A stretch of 64,000 nt of DNA from Aquibacillus salsiterrae. GTDB lineage: Bacteria > Bacillota > Bacilli > Bacillales > Amphibacillaceae. The stretch is from assembly GCF_028416595.1 (NCBI RefSeq), contig NZ_JAMQKC010000005.1, positions 62,001-126,000 on the forward strand, given 5' to 3'. The notes below the pieces were generated by a model, which was not told the DNA's origin, made no database searches, and worked only from the letters and a program-made list of their open reading frames with translations. The translations under genes were made by a program, and so were the position numbers. Positions 45,299 through 54,009 of this stretch are shown here, piece by piece. Position 1 is the first letter of the stretch. Each line of letters opens with the position of its first letter.

Positions 45299-46717
45299 TT
45301 ACGATTTTAAACGATTAACTAATTCTTCGTATTTAGGACTACCCAGGAAATTGTCTACGGAAATATGCTCAGCATTCGGTAACTTTGCTTTCGCACGGTC
45401 TGTTAAATCTTTATGTGTAATGACTAAATCCGCATCATTTGGTAGCTGATTGATTGCTGTATTAATTACTTCAATATCAATTCCTGCCTTTTTAAATTTA
45501 TCCCGTAATAAAGATGCCCCCATCGCGCTTGATCCCATACCAGCATCACAGGCAAACACAACTTTATTTACCTCATCAGCAGGAACTTGATTAACTTCTT
45601 CTGTCTTTTTGTTTAAGTTGTCTGAAACAGAACTCTTCTTGCCTTTTAACGATTCCATTTTACTAGTTGCTTCAGACAGATTTTCTTCCTCATCTTGAGA
45701 TTTTGACGTTTTCAAAATTAAAGATGCAATTAAGAATGAAACAGCTGTTGCCACAAGAACACCTAATAATACGCCAACATAATTACCTTTTGGAGTCATT
45801 GCAAGTAAAGCAAAAATACTTCCAGGTGATGGAGTCGCCACTAATCCCGTGTTAAAAATTGAGAAGGTGAATACACCACTCACACCGCCACCAATTGCAG
45901 CTAGAATAAGCATTGGCTTCATTAGGATGTAAGGGAAATAAATTTCATGAATACCACCTAAAAAGTGAATAATAGCTGCACCTGGCGCAGAACTCTTTGA
46001 CATGCCTTTTCCAAATAACATAAATGCTAACAAGATACCAAGTCCTGGTCCAGGGTTAGTTTCAATTAGGAAAAGAATTGACTTACCCGTTTCTGAAGCC
46101 TGTTCTACTCCAAGTGGACTGAAGATACCATGATTTATCGCATTGTTTAAAAATAAAACCTTTGCTGGTTCAACGATAATACTTGCTAACGGAAGGAGTC
46201 CAGCATTTACAATCGCTTCTACTCCTGATGCTAAAACATTGTTTAAACCCGCAACAATTGGGCCAATAATTTTATATGCAACTAATGCTAAACCACCTGC
46301 TAAAATCCCTGCAGAGAAGTTATTGTAAAGCATTTCAAAGCCCTGACGAACACGATGTTGGAATACACCATCCAATTTTTTAATTAAATAACCACCAAGC
46401 GGTCCCATCATCATAGCACCTAGGAACATCGGTATGTCGGTTCCTACAATTACACCCATAGTTACAGTTGCACCAACGACACCACCACGGATGTCATACA
46501 CTAATCGACCCCCGGTAAAACCAATAAGAAGTGGTAATAAATAAGTGATCATTGGGCCAACTAGTTCAGCAAAACCTTCATTCGGGATCCACCCTGTTGG
46601 AATAAATAATGCTGTTATCAAACCCCAAGCAATAAAAGCAGCGATGTTTGGCATAATCATGCCACTGAGATAGCTACCGAAATGTTGTATCTTTGCACGT
46701 AATCCAGTTTGAGCCAT
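45299..46717 (-). CDS. mtlA: PTS mannitol transporter EIICB
   Basis: Mannitol-specific EIIC membrane domain (about 1-340) joined through a charged linker to EIIB with the phosphorylated cysteine in VVFACDAGMGSSAMG. No EIIA is fused; MtlF supplies it. IHFLGGIHEIYFPYI is the GIHE substrate motif. Start at the ATG with AAGGAG eight bases upstream. Separated from mtlR by array D and dispersed repeats. Confidence 0.95.
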   Translation of the reverse strand: MAQTGLRAKIQHFGSYLSGMIMPNIAAFIAWGLITALFIPTGWIPNEGFAELVGPMITYLLPLLIGFTGGRLVYDIRGGVVGATVTMGVIVGTDIPMFLGAMMMGPLGGYLIKKLDGVFQHRVRQGFEMLYNNFSAGILAGGLALVAYKIIGPIVAGLNNVLASGVEAIVNAGLLPLASIIVEPAKVLFLNNAINHGIFSPLGVEQASETGKSILFLIETNPGPGLGILLAFMLFGKGMSKSSAPGAAIIHFLGGIHEIYFPYILMKPMLILAAIGGGVSGVFTFSIFNTGLVATPSPGSIFALLAMTPKGNYVGVLLGVLVATAVSFLIASLILKTSKSQDEEENLSEATSKMESLKGKKSSVSDNLNKKTEEVNQVPADEVNKVVFACDAGMGSSAMGASLLRDKFKKAGIDIEVINTAINQLPNDADLVITHKDLTDRAKAKLPNAEHISVDNFLGSPKYEELVNRLKS

Positions 46718-46776
46718 TTGAATTACTCCTTTCAAAAATGTAATTGAAATAATTTATATAATTCCTTGACTACATC

Positions 46777-46790
46777 ATAAAGCGGTTACA
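46777..46790 (-). promoter_or_regulatory. weak cre-like site before mtlA
   Basis: TGTAACCGCTTTAT on the minus strand, 12 of 14 cre positions, 60 bases before the mtlA ATG. A TGTCA/TGACA inverted pair at about 46822-46842 could belong to an MtlR site, but its spacing is off the known consensus. Confidence 0.45.
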
Positions 46791-46944
46791 GGATTGATTC
46801 AATGTTTAGTAAAAGTGCTTTTGTCAATAGTATTAGTGACATGTTTTTATTTTCAATAATTAATTGTCAAAGACTATCCATATTATTACTGTAAAAGGGC
46901 GATTTGATTTATACTAGGATGGGCGATAAGTAGGAGGTTAAAAA

Positions 46945-48375
46945 ATGGATAAGTATAAAACAATCATGGACTTACAACAAGCCATGGACAACGAAGAAAT
47001 AACAGCCAAGGAATTATCAATGTATTATTTACAAAGAATCGCGAACTATGACAAAAGCGGGCCAATCATTAACTCTGTCATAGAAATAAACCCTGAAGCA
47101 CTTCACATTGCTGAAGCATTAGATATGGAGCGAAAGCGGATTGGCAAACGAGGACCACTTCACGGCATTCCAATATTAATAAAAGATAATATTGATACTG
47201 CGGATAAAATGCATACGAGCGCAGGTTCATTGGCGTTAGCAAACCACTATGCAACAAAGGATTCGTTTGTAGTAAAAAAACTACGCGAAGCTGGTGCTGT
47301 AATTTTGGGCAAAACGAATTTAACTGAATGGGCAAATTTTATGACAGAAGGGATGCCTAACGGTTATAGCTCGAGAGGTGGACAGGTGTTAAATCCATAC
47401 GGACCAGGTGTATTCGATGTTGGTGGGTCAAGTTCTGGCTCGTCAGCAGCAGTTGCGTCAGACTTTGCGACTGGGGCAATAGGTACCGAAACAAGTGGTT
47501 CTATCCTAAGTCCTGCGAGTAGCAACTCACTGGTCGGGATTAAGCCAACCGTTGGATTAATTAGTAGGACTGGTATTATTCCTATTTCGAATAGTCAAGA
47601 TACCGCTGGTCCTATTACAACGAATGTTACCGATGCGGCTATCCTGCTCGGGGCTTTAACAGGGGTTGATAACGAAGACTCTGCAACTAACCTTAGCATT
47701 GGCACTAGCTTAACCGATTACACGATGTATTTAAATAAACAGCGGCTTTCCGATGTGAGAATCGGAATCGATAAAAGCTATTTTGCAGAGCTTTCGGCTG
47801 ATGAGCAGCTTGTCGTAAACCAGGCAATTTCTGATTTACAAGCACATGGGGCAACGATTATTGATACGATCACAGTTGGTGAGGAGCCTGCTGATTTTAA
47901 CGTCCTTTTCCATGAGTTTAAAAGCGGGGTTAACGCCTATCTAGCAGGAGCAAGTGACATCGAGGTCCGGTCTTTACGTGACGTGATTGCCTACAATAAG
48001 CTACATCCTGCACAGGCGTTACGATATGGGCAAGTCTTGTTAGAGGAATCCGATCAAAAAAGTGGAACATTAACAGAGCCTGAATACATTTTCGCACGGC
48101 TTGAAGACATTAAAAAGTGTCAAGCAGAGGGCATTGACTTCGTAATGAAGCAACATCAGTTAGACGCGTTACTGTTTGCTAACAACTACGGCGCAGGCAT
48201 TGCTGCAAAAGCCGGCTATCCTTCGATCACAGTGCCCGCTGGTTATACAGAGGCAGGACTTCCTGTTGGTATTACTTTTACAGGAACTGCATTTACGGAA
48301 CCAATACTTATTGAGCTTGCCTATAGTTATGAGCAAGCAACAAACCATAGGGAAGAACCAAATTTTAAGCAATAA
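46945..48375 (+). CDS. amidase signature family protein
   Basis: 476 residues with the Ser-cisSer-Lys triad: Lys in IPILIKDNIDT, GGSSSGSSAAVASDFA carrying the cis-Ser, and GTETSGSILSP with the nucleophile. Resembles stand-alone GatA-like amidases of Bacillus rather than the tRNA amidotransferase subunit, since gatC/gatB are absent. Cytoplasmic, no signal peptide. AGGAGG precedes the ATG. Substrate unknown. Confidence 0.88.
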   Translation: MDKYKTIMDLQQAMDNEEITAKELSMYYLQRIANYDKSGPIINSVIEINPEALHIAEALDMERKRIGKRGPLHGIPILIKDNIDTADKMHTSAGSLALANHYATKDSFVVKKLREAGAVILGKTNLTEWANFMTEGMPNGYSSRGGQVLNPYGPGVFDVGGSSSGSSAAVASDFATGAIGTETSGSILSPASSNSLVGIKPTVGLISRTGIIPISNSQDTAGPITTNVTDAAILLGALTGVDNEDSATNLSIGTSLTDYTMYLNKQRLSDVRIGIDKSYFAELSADEQLVVNQAISDLQAHGATIIDTITVGEEPADFNVLFHEFKSGVNAYLAGASDIEVRSLRDVIAYNKLHPAQALRYGQVLLEESDQKSGTLTEPEYIFARLEDIKKCQAEGIDFVMKQHQLDALLFANNYGAGIAAKAGYPSITVPAGYTEAGLPVGITFTGTAFTEPILIELAYSYEQATNHREEPNFKQ

Positions 48376-48412
48376 GAATCTACTTAGGTTACTGGTAATC
48401 ACCTAAAGCAGG

Positions 48413-48452
48413 AAAACAGTCAGAACCGATCATTGGGTTCCTGACTGTTTTT
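48413..48452 (+). terminator. terminator of the amidase gene
   Basis: AAAACAGTCAG pairs with CTGACTGTTTT, inner AACC/GGTT, followed by TTTTTAT, about 38 bases after the stop. Confidence 0.88.
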
Positions 48453-48614
48453 ATATCGAACACTTGTATAGCTTCCCTTTATTTTCTCTCTTATTAGAAA
48501 TGTATCATATAAATAGAGATAGTCGCCATGACCTTGTTAGATTTTTTACCAAGAATTGTTGTACTTAACTAACCTTTTAACAAGACATAGTTCTCCGTAC
48601 TAACTTTAATATTA

Positions 48615-49958
48615 TTAACTCGTTTGTTTAAACAATTCTTTTTCACCCCACTTACCAAAACGATAATAGCCAAAAGCGAATGAACTACTAATGACAAAGC
48701 TTGTTCCCATTCCTAAGGCAATTCCTTTACTACCGAACCAGTCTGAGAACAAATAAGTGAGCGGATACCTTAGCACCCAAAAAGAAATGATGTTTAACAC
48801 AAGCACTTGATACATCGCACCGGACGCACGGACTACACCATTTAAGATAAAATTTAGTCCTAAAAATGGGTAAAAGAACGCAACAATCATTAAATACTCC
48901 GCACCAAATTGAATAGCCTCTCTATCATCAATGAATAACTGAACACCAAACTCGGCAAAGAAGAAGATAAGTAAAGCTAAGAAAAGCATGACTACAAGAT
49001 TATAGAGTGCACCGTACCAAGATATTTTCTTCACTCTGTCCCATTTTCCGACCCCGATATTTTGCCCTGCCATACTATTTACTGTAGTTCCAAGCGCTTG
49101 AGCCGGAAGCATAAATAAACTGTCAAGACGTTGAGCAGCACTGAACCCAGCCACAACACTTTCTCCATGCGAGGTTACGACACTCATAATCGCAGCAGAA
49201 CCAACAGAGATGACGGACATCTGCAGCCCCGAAGGAATTCCTAGATAAAGAATCAGTTTCATTTCCTCCCACTCTGGTATGAATGGGGTTGAAAAAGGAA
49301 TAAGCTGTTTTTTTAAGACGTATATAATTCCATAGATAAACGCTGCTCCTTGTGAAATAATCGTTGAGAATGCAGCACCGTTTACTCCTAGGTTAAAAAC
49401 GGAAATAAAGACGGGATCTAGAATGACATTTAAAACAACAGCAATTGTTACAATAGTTAATGGCGTCCGACTATCACCAACTGCGCGTAACACGGTTCCG
49501 ATAAAGTTATATCCTAGCAAAAAGAAAATGCCAGAAGCATTAATTTTTAAATAAGCTTCGGCTGCTGCCATCATCGATGTTGGAGTACCAAGCAATGTTA
49601 AGATTGGACCAGCAAGCAAAAAGCCAATAATACCGAGGACCAGTGCCATTACAAACAACGTCACTACGAAGGCATTTAAATAACGGACAAGGCCTGCTTC
49701 ATCCTTTTGCCCCTTTTTTTGTGATAACACGGTTAACGTTGTGTTATTAATCCCAATAATGAAAGATAAAATAGTGAAGATGACAGTGGAAGAGACAGCA
49801 ACTGCTCCGAGTGCATTTGCTCCTAACAAATTACCAACCCATAGACTGTCCGTAAATTGGTAGGATACCTGGAGCAATTGGGTCAACAAGATTGGAGTTG
49901 AAAAAGCAAAGATTTGCTGCAGTATATTTCCACTCGTAAAATCGTGCTGTTTTTTCAT
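48615..49958 (-). CDS. MATE family efflux transporter
   Basis: About 447 residues, 12 helices, two MatE repeats beginning PILLTQLLQVSYQFTDSLWVGNLLG and IPSGLQMSVISVGSAAIM. Cation-coupled drug/metabolite exporter of the DinF/NorM-like group; substrate unknown. The downstream ATG of three adjacent candidates is chosen from GGGAG spacing. Single gene. Confidence 0.9.
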   Translation of the reverse strand: MKKQHDFTSGNILQQIFAFSTPILLTQLLQVSYQFTDSLWVGNLLGANALGAVAVSSTVIFTILSFIIGINNTTLTVLSQKKGQKDEAGLVRYLNAFVVTLFVMALVLGIIGFLLAGPILTLLGTPTSMMAAAEAYLKINASGIFFLLGYNFIGTVLRAVGDSRTPLTIVTIAVVLNVILDPVFISVFNLGVNGAAFSTIISQGAAFIYGIIYVLKKQLIPFSTPFIPEWEEMKLILYLGIPSGLQMSVISVGSAAIMSVVTSHGESVVAGFSAAQRLDSLFMLPAQALGTTVNSMAGQNIGVGKWDRVKKISWYGALYNLVVMLFLALLIFFFAEFGVQLFIDDREAIQFGAEYLMIVAFFYPFLGLNFILNGVVRASGAMYQVLVLNIISFWVLRYPLTYLFSDWFGSKGIALGMGTSFVISSSFAFGYYRFGKWGEKELFKQTS

Positions 49959-50142
49959 CAACAAAACTCCCTTAACCTAGCATTCCTTTCCCCATTCTAT
50001 CACTTAAGAGAAAGGCGATATATTAATCCGACTCGGAAGGAAGCTATTTCGGATGAACGAGCGCAATATCTATGATTATTGGAATATATGGCTTATCTGG
50101 GCATACTATTTTATAAGATTTGAACGAAAGGAATTGTGAGAC

Positions 50143-50370
50143 ATGCCATTAATCAAGTACCGTTTTATTTCCATTATTTTAGGCATTGTTAGTTTATTGT
50201 TTATTTCGTTCTTTTTACAGGCACAAATGAACATCCCAATCTACATTGCTATCCCTCTAGTCGCAACCGCCTTCTTTGTTGCAAGTAAAAGAACAACAAA
50301 CAGACCTGGCGGAGATGCTAGTGGTTTCTCTCATACAAATGGACAGTCCGATGAGGTTGATTCAGAATAG
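50143..50370 (+). CDS. small two-helix membrane protein
   Basis: 75 residues: YRFISIILGIVSLLFISFFL and IPIYIAIPLVATAFFVA form two hydrophobic helices, followed by a polar tail rich in Gly, Ser, Asn and Asp. GAAAGGAA precedes the ATG. Family not recognised. Confidence 0.6.
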   Translation: MPLIKYRFISIILGIVSLLFISFFLQAQMNIPIYIAIPLVATAFFVASKRTTNRPGGDASGFSHTNGQSDEVDSE

Positions 50371-50439
50371 TAGATTACTAACAAAACTAGACAATTTCCG
50401 CCATCATTCCCCAAATCCATCACGAATTGCACGATAGAC

Positions 50440-50530
50440 GGAATATTCCCCGATTATTTCCCCGGAAATAATACAGCGAATTTCGATTATTTCCCCGGAA
50501 ATAATACAGCAAATTTCGACTATTTCCCCT
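50440..50530. repeat. 33-bp tandem repeat with ATTATTTCC/GGAAATAAT palindromes
   Basis: The 20-base near-palindrome ATTATTTCCCCGGAAATAAT occurs at 50453-50472 and 50486-50505, 33 bases apart, with degenerate partial copies on each side. It follows the pterin dehydratase gene on its strand and lies between convergent genes. Confidence 0.8.
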
Positions 50531-50541
50531 ACTAATTTACA

Positions 50542-50823
50542 TCACTTCCCAAGATAAATGGCATTAAATCTATTTGCCATCTCGATGTCTAAGTCCGTTA
50601 TCCCCTTTGCCCGCCATGAAGATAGTTTTACAGTAACTCTTTTGTATTCAATTGTAATAAAGGGATGGTGATTCATCTCTTCTGCATACTTTGCAATTTC
50701 TTGGACAAAATTGACCCCAGTCAAATATTCCTTAAACCGATAGTTTCCTTCTATCCACTTGTTATCGACCCGTTTCCAATTGACTAAGTTAGCTAATTCC
50801 TCACTAATTCGTTGATTAGATAA
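50542..50823 (-). CDS. pterin-4a-carbinolamine dehydratase, start codon missing
   Basis: PCD/DCoH-fold protein: KYAEEMNHHPFITIEYKRVTVKLSSW contains the HHP active-site motif, and an upstream in-frame segment (ISEELANLVNWK...GNYRFKEYL) completes a normal 93-residue protein. However, the frame opens with TTA right after an in-frame TGA, where ATG would be expected behind GGAG. The nearest usable start, TTG at 50722-50724, would remove a third of the domain. It is either a start-codon mutation (pseudogene), a sequence error, or a rare start such as ATT. Confidence 0.7.
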   Translation of the reverse strand, partial: LSNQRISEELANLVNWKRVDNKWIEGNYRFKEYLTGVNFVQEIAKYAEEMNHHPFITIEYKRVTVKLSSWRAKGITDLDIEMANRFNAIYLGK

Positions 50824-51026
50824 TCACTCCAACCCAAGATTCCTCCTTTTTCCTTATCTAATGTTAACACTAAACCGATGTGTCCCGTTTGTCCATTCAC
50901 AAATTTGTTGAAATTTCATATAATTTATTGTTTGCGCAAGCGAAAAAACGGTAATACTTACAATATCAATTTATGAATAAATCTGTTTAGATATATCTAT
51001 TTCAATTAAAAAAGGAGGGGTATTTA

Positions 51027-51248
51027 ATGGCCTACTTACGACAAGCGGTTGAGCGTCAAAAGGAATGGTTAATTAACCAATTGATTCAAGACCAAGCCAC
51101 TTCAAATACTAAGGACGAACTAGGTAATAAAACATTAAACGAGTTACTCGACGAATATGACCAATTTCTCATTACCAACAAACGAAGCAAAAATAACACA
51201 TTACGATTCACCAGATCGATCAGCATAAATGCGAAAAAAGAAGCCTAA
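51027..51248 (+). CDS. FbpA-like small basic protein (paralogue 1)
   Basis: 73 residues starting MAYLRQAVERQKEWLINQLI, then LGNKTLNELLDEYDQFL, the pattern of Fur-regulated FbpA family proteins. A paralogue lies at 60.9 kb. The C-terminal basic tail is longer than usual. AAAGGAGGGG precedes the ATG. No Fur box was seen, so the iron link is by family only. Confidence 0.75.
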   Translation: MAYLRQAVERQKEWLINQLIQDQATSNTKDELGNKTLNELLDEYDQFLITNKRSKNNTLRFTRSISINAKKEA

Positions 51249-51256
51249 ACTACGAT

Positions 51257-51358
51257 TTAGAAAAGCGCAAGTCGCGCCTTCGAAACAAGAAAACCACTTG
51301 TTTTTGCGATGTCTATTCTTAGAAGTGTTCCTTGGTGCCCACCCCGACAAGCTTAAGC
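51257..51358 (+). repeat. dispersed repeat copy with AAACAAG/CTTGTTT hairpin
   Basis: TTAGAAAAGCGCAAGTCGCG, then AAACAAGAAAACCACTTGTTT and GTGTTCCTTGG, nearly identical to the copy at 60.67 kb. Confidence 0.75.
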
Positions 51359-51360
51359 AG

Positions 51361-51406
51361 AAAAAAGACGACTTCATTCAACTATTTGAATGAAGTCGTC
51401 TTTTTT
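51361..51406. terminator. bidirectional terminator between fbpA-like and ALDH genes
   Basis: A perfect 21-bp stem beginning AAAAAAGACGACTTC, with a 4-base CTAT loop; the A/T ends serve as T runs on both strands. It sits between convergent genes. Confidence 0.95.
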
Positions 51407-51476
51407 GTAAGGTAAGAAAGTAAAAAAGTCCAAGCGTGGATGACATCCAGCGACAGCCACGTCCAGCTTCATAAAA

Positions 51477-52925
51477 TCAAAAAATGCGTTGCTGTAACCG
51501 GAAGCAGACGACTTTTTCTTCTGTCATTGCCTCGATGGCTGTACGAACACCTTCCCTCCCAAGTCCAGAGCCTTTTACACCACCGAATGGCATGGCGTCA
51601 ATCCGATAATCACTGCTATCATTAACCATTACACCGCCTACGTGCAAGTGTTGGATGGCAAAATGGGCATAATTAATATTTGAAGTAAAGATCCCAGCTT
51701 GCAAGCCATAGTTAACGGCATTTGACTTTTGCACGGCCTCAAATATATCTTCAACTGGATAAAGGAGAACGACAGGGCCAAATACTTCCTCATAGGCAAT
51801 TTTAGCTGTTGCCGGAACATCTGTTAGCACTGTAGGGGCATAAAACGCGCCATCCCTAGTTCCACCTGCTTGAATAACAGCTCCACTGTCAACAGCTTCA
51901 TTGACCCAATCATCGATACGTTTTGCTTCCTTAACATCAATTAATGGGCCAACATCCGTTAATTCGTTTAATTTTTCCCCAACTCTTAATTCTTCTGTTC
52001 GTTCGACAAACGCTTGTAAAAATTGCTCGTAAATCCCTTTTTGAATATATACCCGCTGTACACCAATACAGTTTTGACCAACAGCTGAGAATGCACCTGA
52101 CACACAGGCTTTGACCGCATCATGTAAATCCGCATCATCTAACACAATGACTGGGGAATTAGAGCCTAACTCCATATTGATTTTTTTAATACCGGCTTGA
52201 TCAGCAATTCGCTTTCCGGCATTTAAGCCCCCAGTAAACGAAATCATCTGCACAAGCGGATGGGAAACTAATGGCTCGCCAAGTTCACGTCCTGAGCCAG
52301 TTAGAACCGATAATAGGCCTGCTGGTAAGCCAGATTCAACAAATGCTTCTGCTAATAGAAGAGCGGAAAGCGGCGTTACGGAAGCTGGTTTAACAATAAT
52401 AGCATTACCAGCGGCTATCGCTGGCCCAACTTTATGGGCAACTAAGTTAAGTGGATCATTAAATGGTGTAATTGCACCTACTACACCAACCGGAAAGCGG
52501 TAACTATAGCCGACTCGATTCTCACTTCCCTCATTTTGGTCAAAATTAATTGTTTCACCAGTAATCCTTCTTGCTTCCTCGGCACTAATTTGAATCGTTT
52601 GAATCGCTCGCTTCACTTCTGCTCGGGCTTCATTAATCGTTTTACTACCTTCTAAAGCAATCGTTTCGGCAAAACGCTCCTTATCCTTTTCGATATAATC
52701 GGCTACTCGATTTAAAACACGAATCCGCTCGTGTGTAGACCACGATTTTCCTGAGTGATACGCCTCATTTGCTTTTTCAATTGCAAATAACATATCGCCT
52801 TTCGTTGCTTTTGGAACTCTTGCAATTATTTGGTTGTTTTCGGGATTCACTACATCAAATGTTCTTTCTGCATCAATCCATTGACCTGCAAGTAACATTT
52901 TTTCATTCTTTACTTGTAGTTGCAT
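51477..52925 (-). CDS. aldehyde dehydrogenase
   Basis: NAD(P)-dependent ALDH of 482 residues. Catalytic cysteine in SAVGQNCIGVQR, general base in NMELGSNSPVIV, cofactor motif ISFTGGLNAGKRIA, and YEEVFGPVVLLYPV. Last gene of the PucR cluster, 13 bases after homoserine dehydrogenase. If the cluster degrades ectoine, it could oxidise aspartate semialdehyde as DoeC does; that is inference. Confidence 0.88.
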   Translation of the reverse strand: MQLQVKNEKMLLAGQWIDAERTFDVVNPENNQIIARVPKATKGDMLFAIEKANEAYHSGKSWSTHERIRVLNRVADYIEKDKERFAETIALEGSKTINEARAEVKRAIQTIQISAEEARRITGETINFDQNEGSENRVGYSYRFPVGVVGAITPFNDPLNLVAHKVGPAIAAGNAIIVKPASVTPLSALLLAEAFVESGLPAGLLSVLTGSGRELGEPLVSHPLVQMISFTGGLNAGKRIADQAGIKKINMELGSNSPVIVLDDADLHDAVKACVSGAFSAVGQNCIGVQRVYIQKGIYEQFLQAFVERTEELRVGEKLNELTDVGPLIDVKEAKRIDDWVNEAVDSGAVIQAGGTRDGAFYAPTVLTDVPATAKIAYEEVFGPVVLLYPVEDIFEAVQKSNAVNYGLQAGIFTSNINYAHFAIQHLHVGGVMVNDSSDYRIDAMPFGGVKGSGLGREGVRTAIEAMTEEKVVCFRLQQRIF

Positions 52926-52938
52926 CCAATCACGCTCC

Positions 52939-53991
52939 TTATCTATTCGTTGGGGCGCTTTGTCTTTGATAGTTGATAATATCGATTAGTAGTGAATATC
53001 CTGTTTCTATTAGTCCCGCTCCCGCACCGGTTAACATAATCGGTCCTGCTAAGTCACACTCGTAAACGATGGCATTGGTCGCACCGTTAATACTTGCTAA
53101 CGGGTCATCTGCATCGAGTAATTCTGGCTTCACAGTCGCTTTCACCTGTCCATTTTCTTTCGTAATCCGACCGAGCAACTTCCACTTCTTATTGGCACTT
53201 TTGGCTTCTTCTATTTTTTCAACTGTCATATTGGTGATACCCTCACAATAAATGTCGTCTGAGGCTATTTTAGTATCCATTAAATAGTTTGCTAGAATGG
53301 CTGTTTTATATCTAGCATCATAGCCTTCCACGTCACTGGTTGGGTCTGCTTCTGCATAGCCTAACTCTTGAGCTTTTTGCAGGGCCTCCTCATATGACTT
53401 CCCTTTTTCCATTTCAGTTAGGATATAATTGGTTGTTCCATTTAAAATCCCCTTAATTTCTGTAATATCATTTCCGGCAAGAGATGTTACCGGCATTCTT
53501 AAAGCAGGAGTCCCACTCATCACAGTTCCTTCAAAGCCCCAAAACACATTATTTCTTTCTGCTAGACTAGCAAGTTCACGGTAGGAAAGGGCTACAGGTC
53601 CCTTATTCGTCGTTACAACACTTTTCCCGTGTTCAAATGCTGTTCGAATATGGTCAATTGCTGGTTGACCTGTTTTCACATCGGTAAAAGTCACTTCGAC
53701 GATCATGTCTGCATTCGATTGTTTAATCGTCGTTAAACTATCCCACCCTTTCATTAATCCCGCTTGGTCTGGATAATTTTCGACACTTCCTGTTTCCTTA
53801 ACGACGTTTAACAATTCATTAATGTCTAATCCTTCTGGGTGGTAGACAGCACCTTTCATAACATCTGATACTGCGACAACAATCGGGTCTAACCCATAGT
53901 CATCCTTTAGTTTATTTCTTTGTTCTGCAAATAATTTTGCCAGTGCCTGACCTACTCCACCAAAACCGATAAATGCTATTTTCATCAGCAA
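52939..53991 (-). CDS. homoserine dehydrogenase (no ACT domain)
   Basis: 350 residues. GFGGVGQALAKLF binds the nucleotide; VTTNKGPVALSYRELA, GILNGTTNYILTEME and YAEADPTSDVEGYDARYK carry the catalytic lysine and substrate residues. The C-terminal ACT domain of biosynthetic Hom is missing, so feedback by threonine is unlikely, which fits a catabolic role. TTG start at 6 bases from GGAGG; the ATG two codons later is possible. It interconverts aspartate semialdehyde and homoserine. Confidence 0.88.
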   Translation of the reverse strand: MLMKIAFIGFGGVGQALAKLFAEQRNKLKDDYGLDPIVVAVSDVMKGAVYHPEGLDINELLNVVKETGSVENYPDQAGLMKGWDSLTTIKQSNADMIVEVTFTDVKTGQPAIDHIRTAFEHGKSVVTTNKGPVALSYRELASLAERNNVFWGFEGTVMSGTPALRMPVTSLAGNDITEIKGILNGTTNYILTEMEKGKSYEEALQKAQELGYAEADPTSDVEGYDARYKTAILANYLMDTKIASDDIYCEGITNMTVEKIEEAKSANKKWKLLGRITKENGQVKATVKPELLDADDPLASINGATNAIVYECDLAGPIMLTGAGAGLIETGYSLLIDIINYQRQSAPTNR

Positions 53992-54009
53992 CGTTCACCT
54001 CCAAGAGTT

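Noticed and set aside
46822-46842. MtlR operator before mtlA
   Set aside because: TGTCA/TGACA arms are present, but the spacing differs from the known MtlR site by about two bases; not strong enough to list as a feature.
50542-50724. Pterin dehydratase starting at the TTG at 50722-50724
   Set aside because: This would remove the first third of the fold, while the upstream in-frame sequence clearly continues the family alignment.
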